This document shows positions 9,745 through 19,940 of a DNA stretch of 64,000 nucleotides, one piece after another (within the stretch, counting starts at the first letter, position 1; each line of letters opens with the position of its first letter). Source of the stretch: Rhodanobacter sp. (GTDB taxonomy: Bacteria > Pseudomonadota > Gammaproteobacteria > Xanthomonadales > Rhodanobacteraceae); the NCBI GenBank assembly GCA_027307195.1, contig DAHUXL010000099.1, positions 1 through 64,000 on the forward strand, in the 5' to 3' direction. The notes under the pieces were generated by a model that saw only the letters and a list, made by a program, of their open reading frames with translations, was not told where the DNA came from and did no database searches. Made by a program: the position numbers and the translations under genes.

Positions 9745-9764
9745 GAACTGCGGATTCGCAGTTC
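9745..9764. terminator. Hairpin between convergent cdd and SnoaL-like gene
   Basis: GAACTGCG-GATT-CGCAGTTC perfect 8-bp stem, no clear T-run. Confidence 0.45.
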
Positions 9765-9776
9765 CTGATCGGCAGA

Positions 9777-10283
9777 TCAAGAGTGTCGAGCCGCCGTCGT
9801 CGTGACTGGCAACGCCTGATTCCACATCTCCGTCTTGAGGCGCCACTTGCCATCGCTGCCGCGATGCAAGACCAGCAGCATCTTGCCCCAGCCCTCGAAC
9901 GGCGGCTTGCCGTTGGCGAACTGGACCAGCTGATGCTCGGTACACCATTCCGTAGCCCAATCGCCGGAAACATTGATGTCAAAGCATGCGCTCTCGAACT
10001 TCAGCATGTGGCCGCCGGGAATGCTGGCCATCACGTCGTCCATGAACTTCGCAAGCGCCGGCTTGCCGACGATCGGCGGGGTCGATGGAAGCAGGCTCAC
10101 ACCGTCGTCTTGCCACAATGCCAGCGTGGCCGCGTTGTCCATGTGTCGGGTCGCCGTATCAAATGCCCGGTTGAAAGCCTCGACACCGGCACGTCCATCG
10201 ATCGCCGTGGTTGCCGTTTGAGCCATGCCCAACCCGGGAGCGATGGAGTACATCAGCGCAAGTGCGACATGGAATTTTCGCAT
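9777..10283 (-). CDS. Secreted SnoaL-like/DUF4440 protein
   Basis: Signal peptide MRKFHVALALMYSIAPGLGMAQ and SnoaL-like fold signature (FNRAFDTATRHMDNAATLALWQDDGVSLLPS...WRLKTEMWN). Confidence 0.75.
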   Translation of the reverse strand: MRKFHVALALMYSIAPGLGMAQTATTAIDGRAGVEAFNRAFDTATRHMDNAATLALWQDDGVSLLPSTPPIVGKPALAKFMDDVMASIPGGHMLKFESACFDINVSGDWATEWCTEHQLVQFANGKPPFEGWGKMLLVLHRGSDGKWRLKTEMWNQALPVTTTAARHS

Positions 10284-10394
10284 GTCAAAAACTCCGGATG
10301 AATGTGATGCGAGGAGCGACTTGCGACGGGCGCAGCCTGCAAGGTGCTTCGCGCGTAAGCTAGCATGGGCCTTTGTCCTGCGCAGAATTCGCCG

Positions 10395-10964
10395 ATGACT
10401 GACGCTCTTTCCCTGCTCCAGCAACGTCATTCCGTTCCCTCGCGCCAGCTCGGCGAGCCGGCGCCGGACGAGACGACGCTGCAGGCGCTGCTCGAAGCGG
10501 CGATCCGCGTTCCCGACCATGGCAAGCTGGTGCCGTTCCGGCTGATCCGCCTGCAGGACAAAGCAAAGCTGCGTTTCGGCGAGCAATTGGCCGCACTCGC
10601 GATCCGCAATCACCCCGACATGTCCGAGGCCAAGCTGGAGAAGGAACGCCTGCGCTATACCTTCGCACCGCTGGTGATGGTGGTCGTCGCCAGCCTGCAC
10701 GCCGACAGCAAGGTGCCGGAGATCGAGCAGAAGCTGTGCGCCGGCAACGTCGCCTACAACATCCTGCTCGGCGCCTATGCGCTGGGCTTCGGCGCGCAGT
10801 GGCTGACCGGCTGGGCCGCGTATGACCGCGAAGTGGCGGCGATTCTCGGACTGGCGGAACACGAACACGTGGTCGGTTTCGTGCACCTGGGCACGCCGCA
10901 GATCGAGGTGCCCGATCGCGACCGCCCGGCGCTGGCCGATCTGCTCGGCACATGGGCACCGTGA
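10395..10964 (+). CDS. Nitroreductase family protein
   Basis: LLQQRHSVPSRQLGEPAPDETTLQALLEAAIRVPDHGKLVPFRLI; YdjA-like nitroreductase pattern. Confidence 0.88.
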   Translation: MTDALSLLQQRHSVPSRQLGEPAPDETTLQALLEAAIRVPDHGKLVPFRLIRLQDKAKLRFGEQLAALAIRNHPDMSEAKLEKERLRYTFAPLVMVVVASLHADSKVPEIEQKLCAGNVAYNILLGAYALGFGAQWLTGWAAYDREVAAILGLAEHEHVVGFVHLGTPQIEVPDRDRPALADLLGTWAP

Positions 10965-11866
10965 ACGCGACGGCAAACGGACTCCCAGCCGTCCATCTGG
11001 TCGACGGCAGCCTGTATGTGTTTCGCGCCTGGCATTCGATGCCGGACGAGTTCTTCGACGCGGACGGCCACCCGGTCAACGCGGTGCACGGCTATACCCG
11101 TTTCCTGTGCGAATTGCTGGAACGCGTGCAGCCCGAGCACATCGCGGTGGCGTTCGACGCCTCGCTGACCAGCTCGTTCCGCAATGCGATCTATCCGCCC
11201 TACAAGGCCAACCGCGAACTGCCACCGCCGGATCTGGAACGGCAGTTCGTGCAGTGCCGCGCAGTCACCGAAGCGCTTGGCATCCACCTGATGATCGACC
11301 ACAGCTTCGAGGCCGACGACCTGATCGGCAGCACCGTATGGAACCTGCGCGCACTCGGCCGGCGCAGCGTGATCGTCTCCGCCGACAAGGACTTCGGCCA
11401 GCTGCTGGGCGAACACGACGAGCAATGGGACTATGCCCGCAGCCAGCGCTGGGGACCGGCCGGTGTGCACGAGAAGCTCGGCGTGCATCCGCATCAGGTG
11501 GCCGACTATCTCGCCCTGTGCGGCGACGCGGTGGACAACATCCCCGGCGTACCCGGGGTCGGTGCGAAGACCGCCGCCGCCTTGCTCAGCCACTTCGGCA
11601 GCCTCGATACCCTGCTCGACCGCATCGACGAAGTGGCGTTCCTGCGCCTGCGCGGTGCCGCGACCTGCGCCGCGAAATTGCGCGAACACGCCGAGCAGGC
11701 GAGGATGTTCCGTCGGCTCACCCGCATCGCGCTTGATGCCCCCGGTGCCAGCACGATCGAAGTGTTGCTGCGCCGGCGCCAGCCGCCCGATCAACTCGAC
11801 AGCCTGTGCGAGCAGTTGCGTTTCGGCGTCTTCACCCGCAGTCGCCTGCGCGCGCTGCTGCGCTGA
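10952..11866 (+). CDS. 5'-3' exonuclease (PIN/flap-endonuclease family)
   Basis: AVAFDASLTSSFRNAIYPPYKANR, HSFEADDLIGS, VSADKDFGQLL, GDAVDNIPGVPGVGAKTAAALL. Confidence 0.9.
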   Translation: MGTVNATANGLPAVHLVDGSLYVFRAWHSMPDEFFDADGHPVNAVHGYTRFLCELLERVQPEHIAVAFDASLTSSFRNAIYPPYKANRELPPPDLERQFVQCRAVTEALGIHLMIDHSFEADDLIGSTVWNLRALGRRSVIVSADKDFGQLLGEHDEQWDYARSQRWGPAGVHEKLGVHPHQVADYLALCGDAVDNIPGVPGVGAKTAAALLSHFGSLDTLLDRIDEVAFLRLRGAATCAAKLREHAEQARMFRRLTRIALDAPGASTIEVLLRRRQPPDQLDSLCEQLRFGVFTRSRLRALLR

Positions 11867-11959
11867 ACCTCGCATGTCAGGTCGTTCCACCCACCCGGTT
11901 GTCGCTGTCGGTCGGACAGTTCAACATGGCCGCTGGTTTTCCCCAGCACGCGATCACCA

Positions 11960-12562
11960 ATGAACGATGCCACCCACCGCATTCCCGCCGACGCCAGCGC
12001 CCCGGTGGAAACCCTCTACGAAGGCCGCTGGCTGAGCCTGCGCAAGCGCGGCCGCTGGGAGTACGCCGAGCGCAACAATCCCGGCGGTGCGGTGATCATC
12101 CTGGCGGTAACGCCGGACGACCACGTGCTGTTCGTCGAGCAGTACCGCGTATCGATCCTGCAGAACACCATCGAGATGCCGGCCGGGCTGGTCGGCGACG
12201 AGATCGACCAGGCCGACGAGAGCGCGCTGCTCGCCGCGCAGCGCGAACTGGAGGAAGAAACCGGCTATCGCTGCCAGCGGGTGGAATTCGTCCATTGCGG
12301 CCCGTCGTCGTCCGGCATGAGCACCGAGATGATCACCTTCGTGCGCGCGTGGGAACTGGAAAAAGTGGGGCCGGGCGGCGGCGACGAAACCGAGAACATC
12401 GTGGTGCATGAAGTACCTCGCCGCGAAGCCGGCACGTGGCTGTTCGCACGCGCGGCCGAAGGTTATTCGATCGACCCGAAACTGTTCGCCGGCCTGTGGT
12501 TCATCGAACATACCAACCTGCACGCCGCATCGACGACACGCAGCCCGGAACGTCCAGCCTGA
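11960..12562 (+). CDS. NUDIX hydrolase (ADP-ribose pyrophosphatase-like)
   Basis: Nudix box region MPAGLVGDEIDQADESALLAAQRELEEETGY. Confidence 0.88.
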   Translation: MNDATHRIPADASAPVETLYEGRWLSLRKRGRWEYAERNNPGGAVIILAVTPDDHVLFVEQYRVSILQNTIEMPAGLVGDEIDQADESALLAAQRELEEETGYRCQRVEFVHCGPSSSGMSTEMITFVRAWELEKVGPGGGDETENIVVHEVPRREAGTWLFARAAEGYSIDPKLFAGLWFIEHTNLHAASTTRSPERPA

Positions 12563-12817
12563 CCCCGGCGGGACCGCGGCACGCCGCGACACCCGCCGCC
12601 CGATCAGCCGGACGCGTCGCCCGCATCACGTTGATCTTTCACCACCACACAGCGGGCAACCCGCGGTGCACATGTGCGAGCACGAGTGGAACCTGCTCAG
12701 GGCCTGCCAGGCAGCTCTAAAGATTTTGCTGATCTTGCCGATTTTGTGGGTGTCGGCCGTTGTGATCCCCCTGGCCGGTTCCCCGCCTGACTTCCCCGTA
12801 CTTATGGATTCGTGCCC

Positions 12818-13180
12818 ATGAAAACTCTATTTGTTTCCGCCTTGCTGGCGTTCCTCCCGGTGGCAGCCCAGGCCGCCTGCGCACCCACCGATTTCGCCAT
12901 CAAGGAATTCAAACCCAGTGCCAATGGCTCGGGCGCGGCGGTCCGGCTCATGCTCAGTGGCGAACTGGTCAACAACTGTGCCGAGCCTTCCGCCGCGCAG
13001 ATCCGCATCGAAGCGAAGGATGCCAGCGGCAGCGTATTGCAGTCCAAGCAGGGCTGGCCGGCCGGCACCACCAACATCGCGCCTGGCGCATCGGCCAAGT
13101 TCGATCTCGGGCGGCAGTTCCGCTTTCAGTCGGAGATGGCCAGCTATACCGTCAGCGTAGTTGCCGTACGCGCCTGGTAA
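12818..13180 (+). CDS. Small secreted protein of unknown function
   Basis: Signal peptide MKTLFVSALLAFLPVAAQA plus ~100-aa beta-rich domain; followed by a strong terminator. Confidence 0.65.
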   Translation: MKTLFVSALLAFLPVAAQAACAPTDFAIKEFKPSANGSGAAVRLMLSGELVNNCAEPSAAQIRIEAKDASGSVLQSKQGWPAGTTNIAPGASAKFDLGRQFRFQSEMASYTVSVVAVRAW

Positions 13181-13201
13181 TCGCGCTATCGCACTGCACC
13201 T

Positions 13202-13222
13202 GGCCCCGCAAGGGGCCTTTTT
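13202..13222 (+). terminator. Rho-independent terminator
   Basis: GGCCCC-GCAA-GGGGCC-TTTTT. Confidence 0.9.
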
Positions 13223-13362
13223 GCTGTCTGGTCAAACCATACGCAGCGGCGTCCGTGGATACGCTGACCGGCCGCCCTGGTCTCCGGCCGGATGCACAGC
13301 TACTGCGGCGCACCTGTCGACGCCAACCTGGAACGCGTCCAGCGGGACGCCTGGCGGCATCT

Positions 13363-13662
13363 TCAGTGCAACACAAACAACTTGTCGAAGCCAGCCACGC
13401 GCAGCGTACTGCGCAGTTCGCTATCGGCATTGACGATGCGGATCTCGGCGCGATCGGCACCGGCATGTTCACGCAGCAACAGCAGCATGCCCAGCGCCGA
13501 GCTGTCCATGCTGGTCACCTCGCCCAGATCGATGACATAGCTGCGCGCAGCGGCACCGCCGCGCAGGCAGGCTTCGTGGAAATCCCGATGGATGCTGAAG
13601 TCGAAGCGATTACCCAGCTGCAGGGTAAGGCAATCGTGTTCGCTGTCGTGATGGACGATCAT
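13363..13662 (-). CDS. STAS-domain protein (anti-sigma-factor-antagonist-like)
   Basis: FDFSIHRDFHEACL...YVIDLGEVTSMDSSALGMLLLLREH. Confidence 0.85.
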   Translation of the reverse strand: MIVHHDSEHDCLTLQLGNRFDFSIHRDFHEACLRGGAAARSYVIDLGEVTSMDSSALGMLLLLREHAGADRAEIRIVNADSELRSTLRVAGFDKLFVLH

Positions 13663-13672
13663 GGCGTGCTCC

Positions 13673-14860
13673 TCAAAACAATTCGATCTCGCCCGCATCC
13701 ATCGAGCTCTGCAATGCAGGGCCGCGTGAACGCAGGCGTGCCTTTTCCCGCTGGATCGCCAACCGGCTGCGCACCCGCTGTGCATGCTCGACCAAGCTAT
13801 CGGCATCGACCGGCGCGCAGGCCAGCTCGCCGATATCGTGGGTACATTCGGCCACCACTTCCTGCAGCTCGACCAGCCGGGTACGGGTCTGCCGCAGCAG
13901 CTGGCTCAGGATGTCCTCGAACTGCAGCGAGCGAATCGTGGTGGATACATCGCTGCCGAGACCGCGGTTGATCTCGACTACCTGGTCGGCGACGGCGCTC
14001 GTGCGGGCATCGCTCTCGGTGACATGGGCCAGCATCGCGTCAATGCCGCCTTTGGCCGACAGCGCCACGTTCAGGTCCTGCGAGGCCATCGTGCCGACCA
14101 GCCCGCGCAACTGTTCCATCGAGACGCGCGCACGCTCGACGTGGCTGCCGATCTGTTCATTGAACTGGTTGGAGTTGCTGGCAAGGTTGCGGATTTCACC
14201 GGCCACCACCGCGAAGCCCCGGCCCGATTCACCCGCACGCGCCGCTTCGATCGCCGCGTTGAGCGCCAGCAGATTGGTTTCCTCGGCGATCGTGTTGACG
14301 TTCTTCAGCAGGCCGAACACCGCGTCCATCTCCTTCGCCATGCCGTCGATGCGGTAGACGATGCGCAGGCTCTCGCGCGACATCTGCACGATCATGCCGA
14401 CGAAGTGCTGCAGGAGGTCGCCGGTACGCGCCGCGAAATCCTGTACCGAGACACCGCCGTTCTGCACATCGATGATCTGCTTGAGCAGCGACTGCTGCAG
14501 GCCGGTCTTCTGTGACAGGCCATCGAAGCCGCCACCGAGTTCGGACACCGCATCGCGCAGCAGGTCCAGCCCCTGATGCAACTCGCGACTGGCGTGACCG
14601 AGTTCATCGACCAACGCGCTGCGCACGTCCTCGAGGGCCTCGCGCACCGGCACGCTGTTGTCGGCCACTGCAGCCGGCGCCAGCGGCTCGCGGCGGCGCC
14701 GACTCTCGACCATCCATACCGCGCTGAGCGCGATCACCAGCACCGGCGTCAGCCATCCCGGATGCCACAGCAGCGCGAGCAGCAGCGCCACCGTAGTGGC
14801 AAGCCAACCGTACAGCGGGCGTGTCGCGGCAAAGCGGGCAAGTTGTGCAATGACAGCCAT
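13673..14860 (-). CDS. Methyl-accepting chemotaxis protein without an extended periplasmic sensor domain
   Basis: Two N-terminal TM segments; signalling tip [40 protein letters not shown]-terminal tail GEIELF. Confidence 0.92.
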   Translation of the reverse strand: MAVIAQLARFAATRPLYGWLATTVALLLALLWHPGWLTPVLVIALSAVWMVESRRRREPLAPAAVADNSVPVREALEDVRSALVDELGHASRELHQGLDLLRDAVSELGGGFDGLSQKTGLQQSLLKQIIDVQNGGVSVQDFAARTGDLLQHFVGMIVQMSRESLRIVYRIDGMAKEMDAVFGLLKNVNTIAEETNLLALNAAIEAARAGESGRGFAVVAGEIRNLASNSNQFNEQIGSHVERARVSMEQLRGLVGTMASQDLNVALSAKGGIDAMLAHVTESDARTSAVADQVVEINRGLGSDVSTTIRSLQFEDILSQLLRQTRTRLVELQEVVAECTHDIGELACAPVDADSLVEHAQRVRSRLAIQREKARLRSRGPALQSSMDAGEIELF

Positions 14861-14877
14861 GAGCCAGTATCCGTCGG

Positions 14878-15969
14878 TCAGGCGCGCAAGGCGCCGTCGT
14901 GGGGTTGAAGCGCCAGCTTGAGCAGGCGCGCGGCAATGTGATCCAGCGGCAGCTTTTCGCGCGCTGCGTCCAGCTTCCAGGCGGCGCCGGGCATACCCCA
15001 GACCACCGAGCTGTCCTCGTCCTGCACCAGCGTGGCCGCGCCGCCCTGACGCAGTTCAAGCAGTCCGCGTGCACCGTCGTCGCCCATGCCCGTCAGCAAT
15101 ACCGCAATCGCAGCGGAACCGGCACTGGCTGCGATCGAACGAAACAGCACGTCGACGCTTGGCTTGTGCCGATTTACCGGTGGTCCGTTGTGCAGCCGAC
15201 ACACATATTTGGCACCGTCCCACATCATCAGCAGATGCTGGCTGCCCGGCGCGATGTAGGCATGCCCCACCTGGATCGGCTGGCCGTCCTGCGCTTCGCA
15301 TACACGCATCGCCGAACAGCGATCCATGCGCTCCGCAAACGGGCCGCTGAAGGCAGCGGGAATATGCTGGGTAATCAGGATCGGTGGCGCATCCGGCGGC
15401 ATCGATTCGAGTACCACGCGGACCGCCTCGGTACCGCCCGTCGACGCACCGATGGCGATGATCGGACTGCCGCCACGCGTGCCTGCCGCCTGCACACGCG
15501 GCAATACCGCATCGGCCGTCAGGCGCGGTGCCACGTCCAGCTTGCGCACCACTGCGCGCGCACGCGGCCGGGCCTTGGCGGCGAGTTTCACCTTCGCGCA
15601 AATCTCCTGCGCGCCATCGCCAAAGCTGTTGGCGAGGTCGCTGCTGGGCTTCGCGAAGAAATCCACCGCACCGAGCTCCAGCGCGCGCAAGGTCACCTCG
15701 GCACCCTGCACGGTCAACGACGACACCATCACCACCGGCATCGGGCGCAGCCGCATCAGGTTTTCCAGGAAGGTCAGGCCGTCCATGCGCGGCATCTCGA
15801 CATCCAGCGTAAGCACATCCGGATTGAGCTGCTTGATCTTGTCGCGCGCGATCAGCGGATCAGCCGCGGTACCGACCACCTCGATCTCCGGATCGCAGGC
15901 AAGCATCGCCGACAGCAGCTTGCGCACCAAGGCCGAATCGTCGATCACCAGAACACGCACTCTTTCCAT
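14878..15969 (-). CDS. cheB: Chemotaxis protein-glutamate methylesterase
   Basis: Receiver domain [18 protein letters not shown] plus methylesterase domain ([13 protein letters not shown]...TQHIP...[13 protein letters not shown]). Confidence 0.97.
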   Translation of the reverse strand: MERVRVLVIDDSALVRKLLSAMLACDPEIEVVGTAADPLIARDKIKQLNPDVLTLDVEMPRMDGLTFLENLMRLRPMPVVMVSSLTVQGAEVTLRALELGAVDFFAKPSSDLANSFGDGAQEICAKVKLAAKARPRARAVVRKLDVAPRLTADAVLPRVQAAGTRGGSPIIAIGASTGGTEAVRVVLESMPPDAPPILITQHIPAAFSGPFAERMDRCSAMRVCEAQDGQPIQVGHAYIAPGSQHLLMMWDGAKYVCRLHNGPPVNRHKPSVDVLFRSIAASAGSAAIAVLLTGMGDDGARGLLELRQGGAATLVQDEDSSVVWGMPGAAWKLDAAREKLPLDHIAARLLKLALQPHDGALRA

Positions 15970-16050
15970 CACTGTCCATCTCGCCTTGCATGAAGCTTCC
16001 AAGTCATCTCGACGGCGGCCTCGCCGTAACCTGCGGTACCGTCGCGGTCG

Positions 16051-16704
16051 CTAGAAAAGCTCGACCTCACCCTTTATCGGGTCATTTGCCAAACGCTTGA
16101 GGTAAATGCGCTCGCCAGCCACCAGCGCCACATCGTCGTGACGGCGAAGCAGGCGCACACGCGCCCGTCCGCTGTGCGGAAAGAACTGCACCTGGCGTGG
16201 ATACACGTCACCCAGATCCGCCGCGCATAGCGTCAGCCTTTCGGTGGCGATGTAACGCTGCACGAAATCGATGTTGCGCTGGCCGATGTCAGTGAGCTGG
16301 GCCAGCACACGGCCACCGCCAAACACCTTGAGCTGCAGATCGCCCCGCTGGCCGCCCGCGTTCAAGATCGCATTGATCAGCTGTTCCATCGCGTCGCTGC
16401 CGTAGCGGGCCGCACGACCCACGGTGGAAGACCAGCTGTCGCGCTCGCCCAGCGGCTCGGGCAGCATGAAGTGATTCATGCCACCGATATGGCGGCGCGT
16501 ATCGTGGATGCAGACTGCGATGCAGGAGCCGAGTACGGTGGTGATCAACTCTTCCTGCGTGCTGACGTAGAACTCGCCGGGCAGCACTTTTGCCGTCATG
16601 CACGACTGCGTCGGATCCCAGTATCGGCGCACGTGCTCGAAGCCCGGCAGCGCCGGGGGAGCATCCGGCGTTGACGTCCTGACGACTTTCAGCAGGCTCA
16701 TCAA
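16051..16704 (-). CDS. cheD: Chemoreceptor glutamine deamidase
   Basis: LGSCIAVCIHDTRRHIGGMNHFMLP...VFGGGRVL. Confidence 0.95.
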   Translation of the reverse strand: MMSLLKVVRTSTPDAPPALPGFEHVRRYWDPTQSCMTAKVLPGEFYVSTQEELITTVLGSCIAVCIHDTRRHIGGMNHFMLPEPLGERDSWSSTVGRAARYGSDAMEQLINAILNAGGQRGDLQLKVFGGGRVLAQLTDIGQRNIDFVQRYIATERLTLCAADLGDVYPRQVQFFPHSGRARVRLLRRHDDVALVAGERIYLKRLANDPIKGEVELF

Positions 16705-17582
16705 ACCTGCTTCCGGTAGACCGTGCGGCCGATCAGCTCGAAGTCATCGTTGACGCCATGCAGCGATTCGGAGTGGCCGAGAAACAGATGCCCGCCCTTC
16801 GGCAACAGCTCGGCATAGCGGCGAAACAGGCGCTGCTTGGTCGGCTGGTCGAAATAGATCACCACGTTGCGGCAGAAGATCGCGTCAAACGGCCCGCGCA
16901 TCGGCCATTCGTGCATCAGGTTCAATGGCTGGATCGCCACCAGCTCGCGCAAGCGCGGGTGCACACAGGCGTAGCCTTCGTATTCACCGGCGCCTCGCAG
17001 CATCCAGCGGCGACAGCGCTCCGCGCTGATGCCGGCTATACGCTCCAGCGAATACACGCCTTTGCGCGCGGTATCCAGCGCCTGCGGGGACAGGTCGGTC
17101 GCCAGGATTTTGGCATCCAGCTTGCTGTCGTGCTGCTCCAGCGCCTCGGCCAATACCATCGCCAGTGCGTAGGGTTCCTCGCCGGTGGAACAACCCGCCG
17201 ACCAGATCCGCAGGCGATCACCGTCGCGGCGCTTTTCCTGCAGCCAGCGCGGCAGCAGTTCGTTGACCAGCAGATCGTAATGGTGTGCCTCACGGAAGAA
17301 CGCCGTGACATTGGTGCTGATCGCACTGGCCAGCTCCCCCAGCTCGTCGGACGGGTCCAGCCGCAGCAACTCGCAATAGCTCGAAAAATTCTTCATGCCC
17401 AAGGCACGCAACCGCCGCTGCAGGCGCCCCTGTACCAGCTGATGCTTGTGCTCGCCCAGCGAGATGCCGCAATGCTCCAGCACGAATTTGCGCAGGAACT
17501 GGAACTCGGCATTACCCAGCACGGGTCCGCTGCCGGCAGTCGCCGCGGTGCTGTCGCCAAGCATGCCGGGTACAGCGTTCAC
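16701..17582 (-). CDS. cheR: Chemotaxis protein methyltransferase
   Basis: TAFFREAHHYDLL, IWSAGCSTGEEPYALAM, FDAIFCRNVVIYFDQPTKQRLF. Confidence 0.97.
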   Translation of the reverse strand: MNAVPGMLGDSTAATAGSGPVLGNAEFQFLRKFVLEHCGISLGEHKHQLVQGRLQRRLRALGMKNFSSYCELLRLDPSDELGELASAISTNVTAFFREAHHYDLLVNELLPRWLQEKRRDGDRLRIWSAGCSTGEEPYALAMVLAEALEQHDSKLDAKILATDLSPQALDTARKGVYSLERIAGISAERCRRWMLRGAGEYEGYACVHPRLRELVAIQPLNLMHEWPMRGPFDAIFCRNVVIYFDQPTKQRLFRRYAELLPKGGHLFLGHSESLHGVNDDFELIGRTVYRKQV

Positions 17583-19325
17583 TCAGAATTCCTTCCACAC
17601 ACCGGCGGTGGTGGTGTCGGCATCCACCTTCGCCCGTACCGCGCGGGTCGGCGCCGGCGCATTGCGCACGGCGGCGAATACCGCTTCGGCCTCGGCCACC
17701 ACGGCACGTGCACGCGTCGGCGCAGGTCCGGAAGCGGCCACAACCTCATCCTGATTCAACTGGAAGAAACCGACTTGGCTGGTCAGCTCGCCGGCCTGCT
17801 CCTGCATGGCGCGAGCAGCGGCAGCGGCCTCCTCGACCAGCGCGGCATTCTGCTGGGTCATCTCGTCCATCTGCATCACGGCATTGTTGACCTGGTCGAT
17901 GCCAGCCGATTGCTCCTGGCTGGCCGCAGCGATCTCGGCCACGATGTCGGTGACCTTCTTCACGCTGTCGACGATTTCGGCCAGCGCCTTGCCGGACTGG
18001 TTCACCAGCTCCGAACCACTGCGCACCTTTTCCGCGCTGTCGTTGATGAGTCCCTTGATCTCCTTCGCGGCGCCGGCGCTGCGCTGTGCCAGGCTGCGCA
18101 CCTCGGTGGCCACCACCGCGAAACCGCGGCCTTGTTCGCCCGCTCGCGCCGCTTCCACCGCGGCGTTCAGCGCCAGCAGGTTGGTCTGGAAGGCGATCTC
18201 CTGGATCAGCCCGACGATGTCGGCGATCTTGCCGCTGGACGCATTGATCTCGCTCATCGCGATGATCGCCCTGCCGGCCACCTCGCCACCACGCTCGGCC
18301 TGTTCCCGGGCGCCGCGGGCAAGCTGGTTGGCGTGGCTGGCGTTCTCGGCATTCTGCTTGACGGTCGAGGTCATCTGCTCCATCGACGAGGCGGTTTCCT
18401 CCAGGCTCGAAGCCTGCTCCTGCGTGCGCTGGCTGAGGTCGTCGTTGCCGTGGGCAATCTGCTGCGCCGCCGTGCTGACCGCGTCGGAACCACGGCGCAC
18501 TTCACCGACGGTGAGGGTGAGCCGGTCGTCCATCATCCGGAACGCCTCGAGCAGGCGGCCCAGCTCGTCCTTGCGATGGGTGACGATGTTGTGTCCCAGC
18601 TGTCCCTGCGAAATCGCGTTGGCCACCCGCACCGCCCGGTTGAGCGTGCCGACGATCGAGCGGATCAGGAAGAACGCCATCAGCACGGCCAGCAGCAGTC
18701 CGGCGCCGAGCGCAGCGAACGTCATCAGGCGGATGCGCTGGTAGCTGGTCACGGCCGATTCGTACCGCTGCCGGCCTTCCTCGATCTGCATGGCGATCAG
18801 CTTGTCCATCTCCGAGCCCATGATCGACACGTTCGGCAGCACGTCGGAGTAGAGCAGGCTGCTGGTGCCGTCGTCGGCGTGGTTCAGCGCATCGGTGATC
18901 TCGGTCATCGACGAGGCGACGTCGCCGCGGGCGCTTTCGAACGCGCTCCACTGCTTCCTGACCTCCGGCGACATCGCCGTCGCAGCCAGTTTCTTCAGCA
19001 GCGCTGCATCTGCCAGCTGAGTCTTGGCGACTTCGTCGAGCTTCTGCTTGATGATCGCCTTGTCGTCCTTGTGGAAGGCCGCCTCGCTCAGCGAGACGAA
19101 GCTGTTCAGCGAGCCGCGCGCCACCTCGTTGATGCTGGTCAGCGGAATGAGTTCTTCCTGGTAGATCTGGCGCGCACTTTCGTTCGCCCTGGCCATGCCG
19201 CCGAGGCCGATCCAGGCGCCCACCAGCAACATCGCGCACAACAGGCCGAGCACGCCGATCAGGCGCGCCTTGACGGTCAACGTGGTCAGGCGGGACAGGC
19301 GTGCCATCAAATTCTTCATCTTCAT
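17583..19325 (-). CDS. Methyl-accepting chemotaxis protein with C-terminal WxxF pentapeptide
   Basis: 4HB-type periplasmic domain, HAMP, signalling tip [42 protein letters not shown]; ends VWKEF. Confidence 0.95.
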   Translation of the reverse strand: MKMKNLMARLSRLTTLTVKARLIGVLGLLCAMLLVGAWIGLGGMARANESARQIYQEELIPLTSINEVARGSLNSFVSLSEAAFHKDDKAIIKQKLDEVAKTQLADAALLKKLAATAMSPEVRKQWSAFESARGDVASSMTEITDALNHADDGTSSLLYSDVLPNVSIMGSEMDKLIAMQIEEGRQRYESAVTSYQRIRLMTFAALGAGLLLAVLMAFFLIRSIVGTLNRAVRVANAISQGQLGHNIVTHRKDELGRLLEAFRMMDDRLTLTVGEVRRGSDAVSTAAQQIAHGNDDLSQRTQEQASSLEETASSMEQMTSTVKQNAENASHANQLARGAREQAERGGEVAGRAIIAMSEINASSGKIADIVGLIQEIAFQTNLLALNAAVEAARAGEQGRGFAVVATEVRSLAQRSAGAAKEIKGLINDSAEKVRSGSELVNQSGKALAEIVDSVKKVTDIVAEIAAASQEQSAGIDQVNNAVMQMDEMTQQNAALVEEAAAAARAMQEQAGELTSQVGFFQLNQDEVVAASGPAPTRARAVVAEAEAVFAAVRNAPAPTRAVRAKVDADTTTAGVWKEF

Positions 19326-19338
19326 CTCGATTCCCGGG

Positions 19339-19845
19339 TCAGGCGGCAACTTCAACTTCCTGGACGGCCGGCAGAGCCGCCTCCAGCGTTTCCACGTCCT
19401 CTGGACGCATCAGCTTTTCCACGTCCAGCAGCATCACCATCCGCTCGGCACAGGTGGCAAGCCCCTTCAGATAACGCGTATCCACCACCGCACCCATGTC
19501 GGGCACCGGCTTGATCGCTGCCGGATCGATGTCGACCACATCGGAAACCGCGTCCACCACGATGCCGAACAGACGCTCGCCGATCGCAACGATGATCATC
19601 ACCGTGTCGTCGCCGTAGCTCTCGCGTTGCAGCCCGAAGCGCAGGCGCAGGTCCATGATCGGCACGATCGCGCCGCGCAGGTTCAGCACGCCCAGCACGT
19701 AATCCGGTGTCTGCGGAATGCGGGTGACGCGCGACCAGCTGCGGATCTCGCGCACGGCGAGGATGTCCACGCCATACTCTTCGCCGGCCAGGCTGAAGGT
19801 AAGTTGCTGCAACGGCGATGCCGTGGCCTGTTTGTCTTCGTACAT
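19339..19845 (-). CDS. cheW: Chemotaxis coupling protein CheW
   Basis: LTFSLAGEEYGVDILAVREI...YVLGVLNLRGAIVPIMDLR. Confidence 0.95.
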   Translation of the reverse strand: MYEDKQATASPLQQLTFSLAGEEYGVDILAVREIRSWSRVTRIPQTPDYVLGVLNLRGAIVPIMDLRLRFGLQRESYGDDTVMIIVAIGERLFGIVVDAVSDVVDIDPAAIKPVPDMGAVVDTRYLKGLATCAERMVMLLDVEKLMRPEDVETLEAALPAVQEVEVAA

Positions 19846-19940
19846 GGGTCTGCTACCTCGTGACGGGCGTCTGCGAACGTCCTGCTGCCTGATCTGTGTC
19901 GGCGTGGACGGCGGGAACTTGAGCACCCGCATGCCCTCGA

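Noticed and set aside
9777-10976. 399-aa ORF extending the SnoaL-like protein
   Set aside because: Extension is antisense to the nitroreductase; signal peptide starts at ATG 10283
16758-19514. 918-aa plus-strand ORF antisense to cheR/MCP
   Set aside because: High-GC antisense artefact: His/Arg/Gln/Leu-rich, low-complexity translation with no domain signature, fully overlapping well-supported cheR and MCP genes
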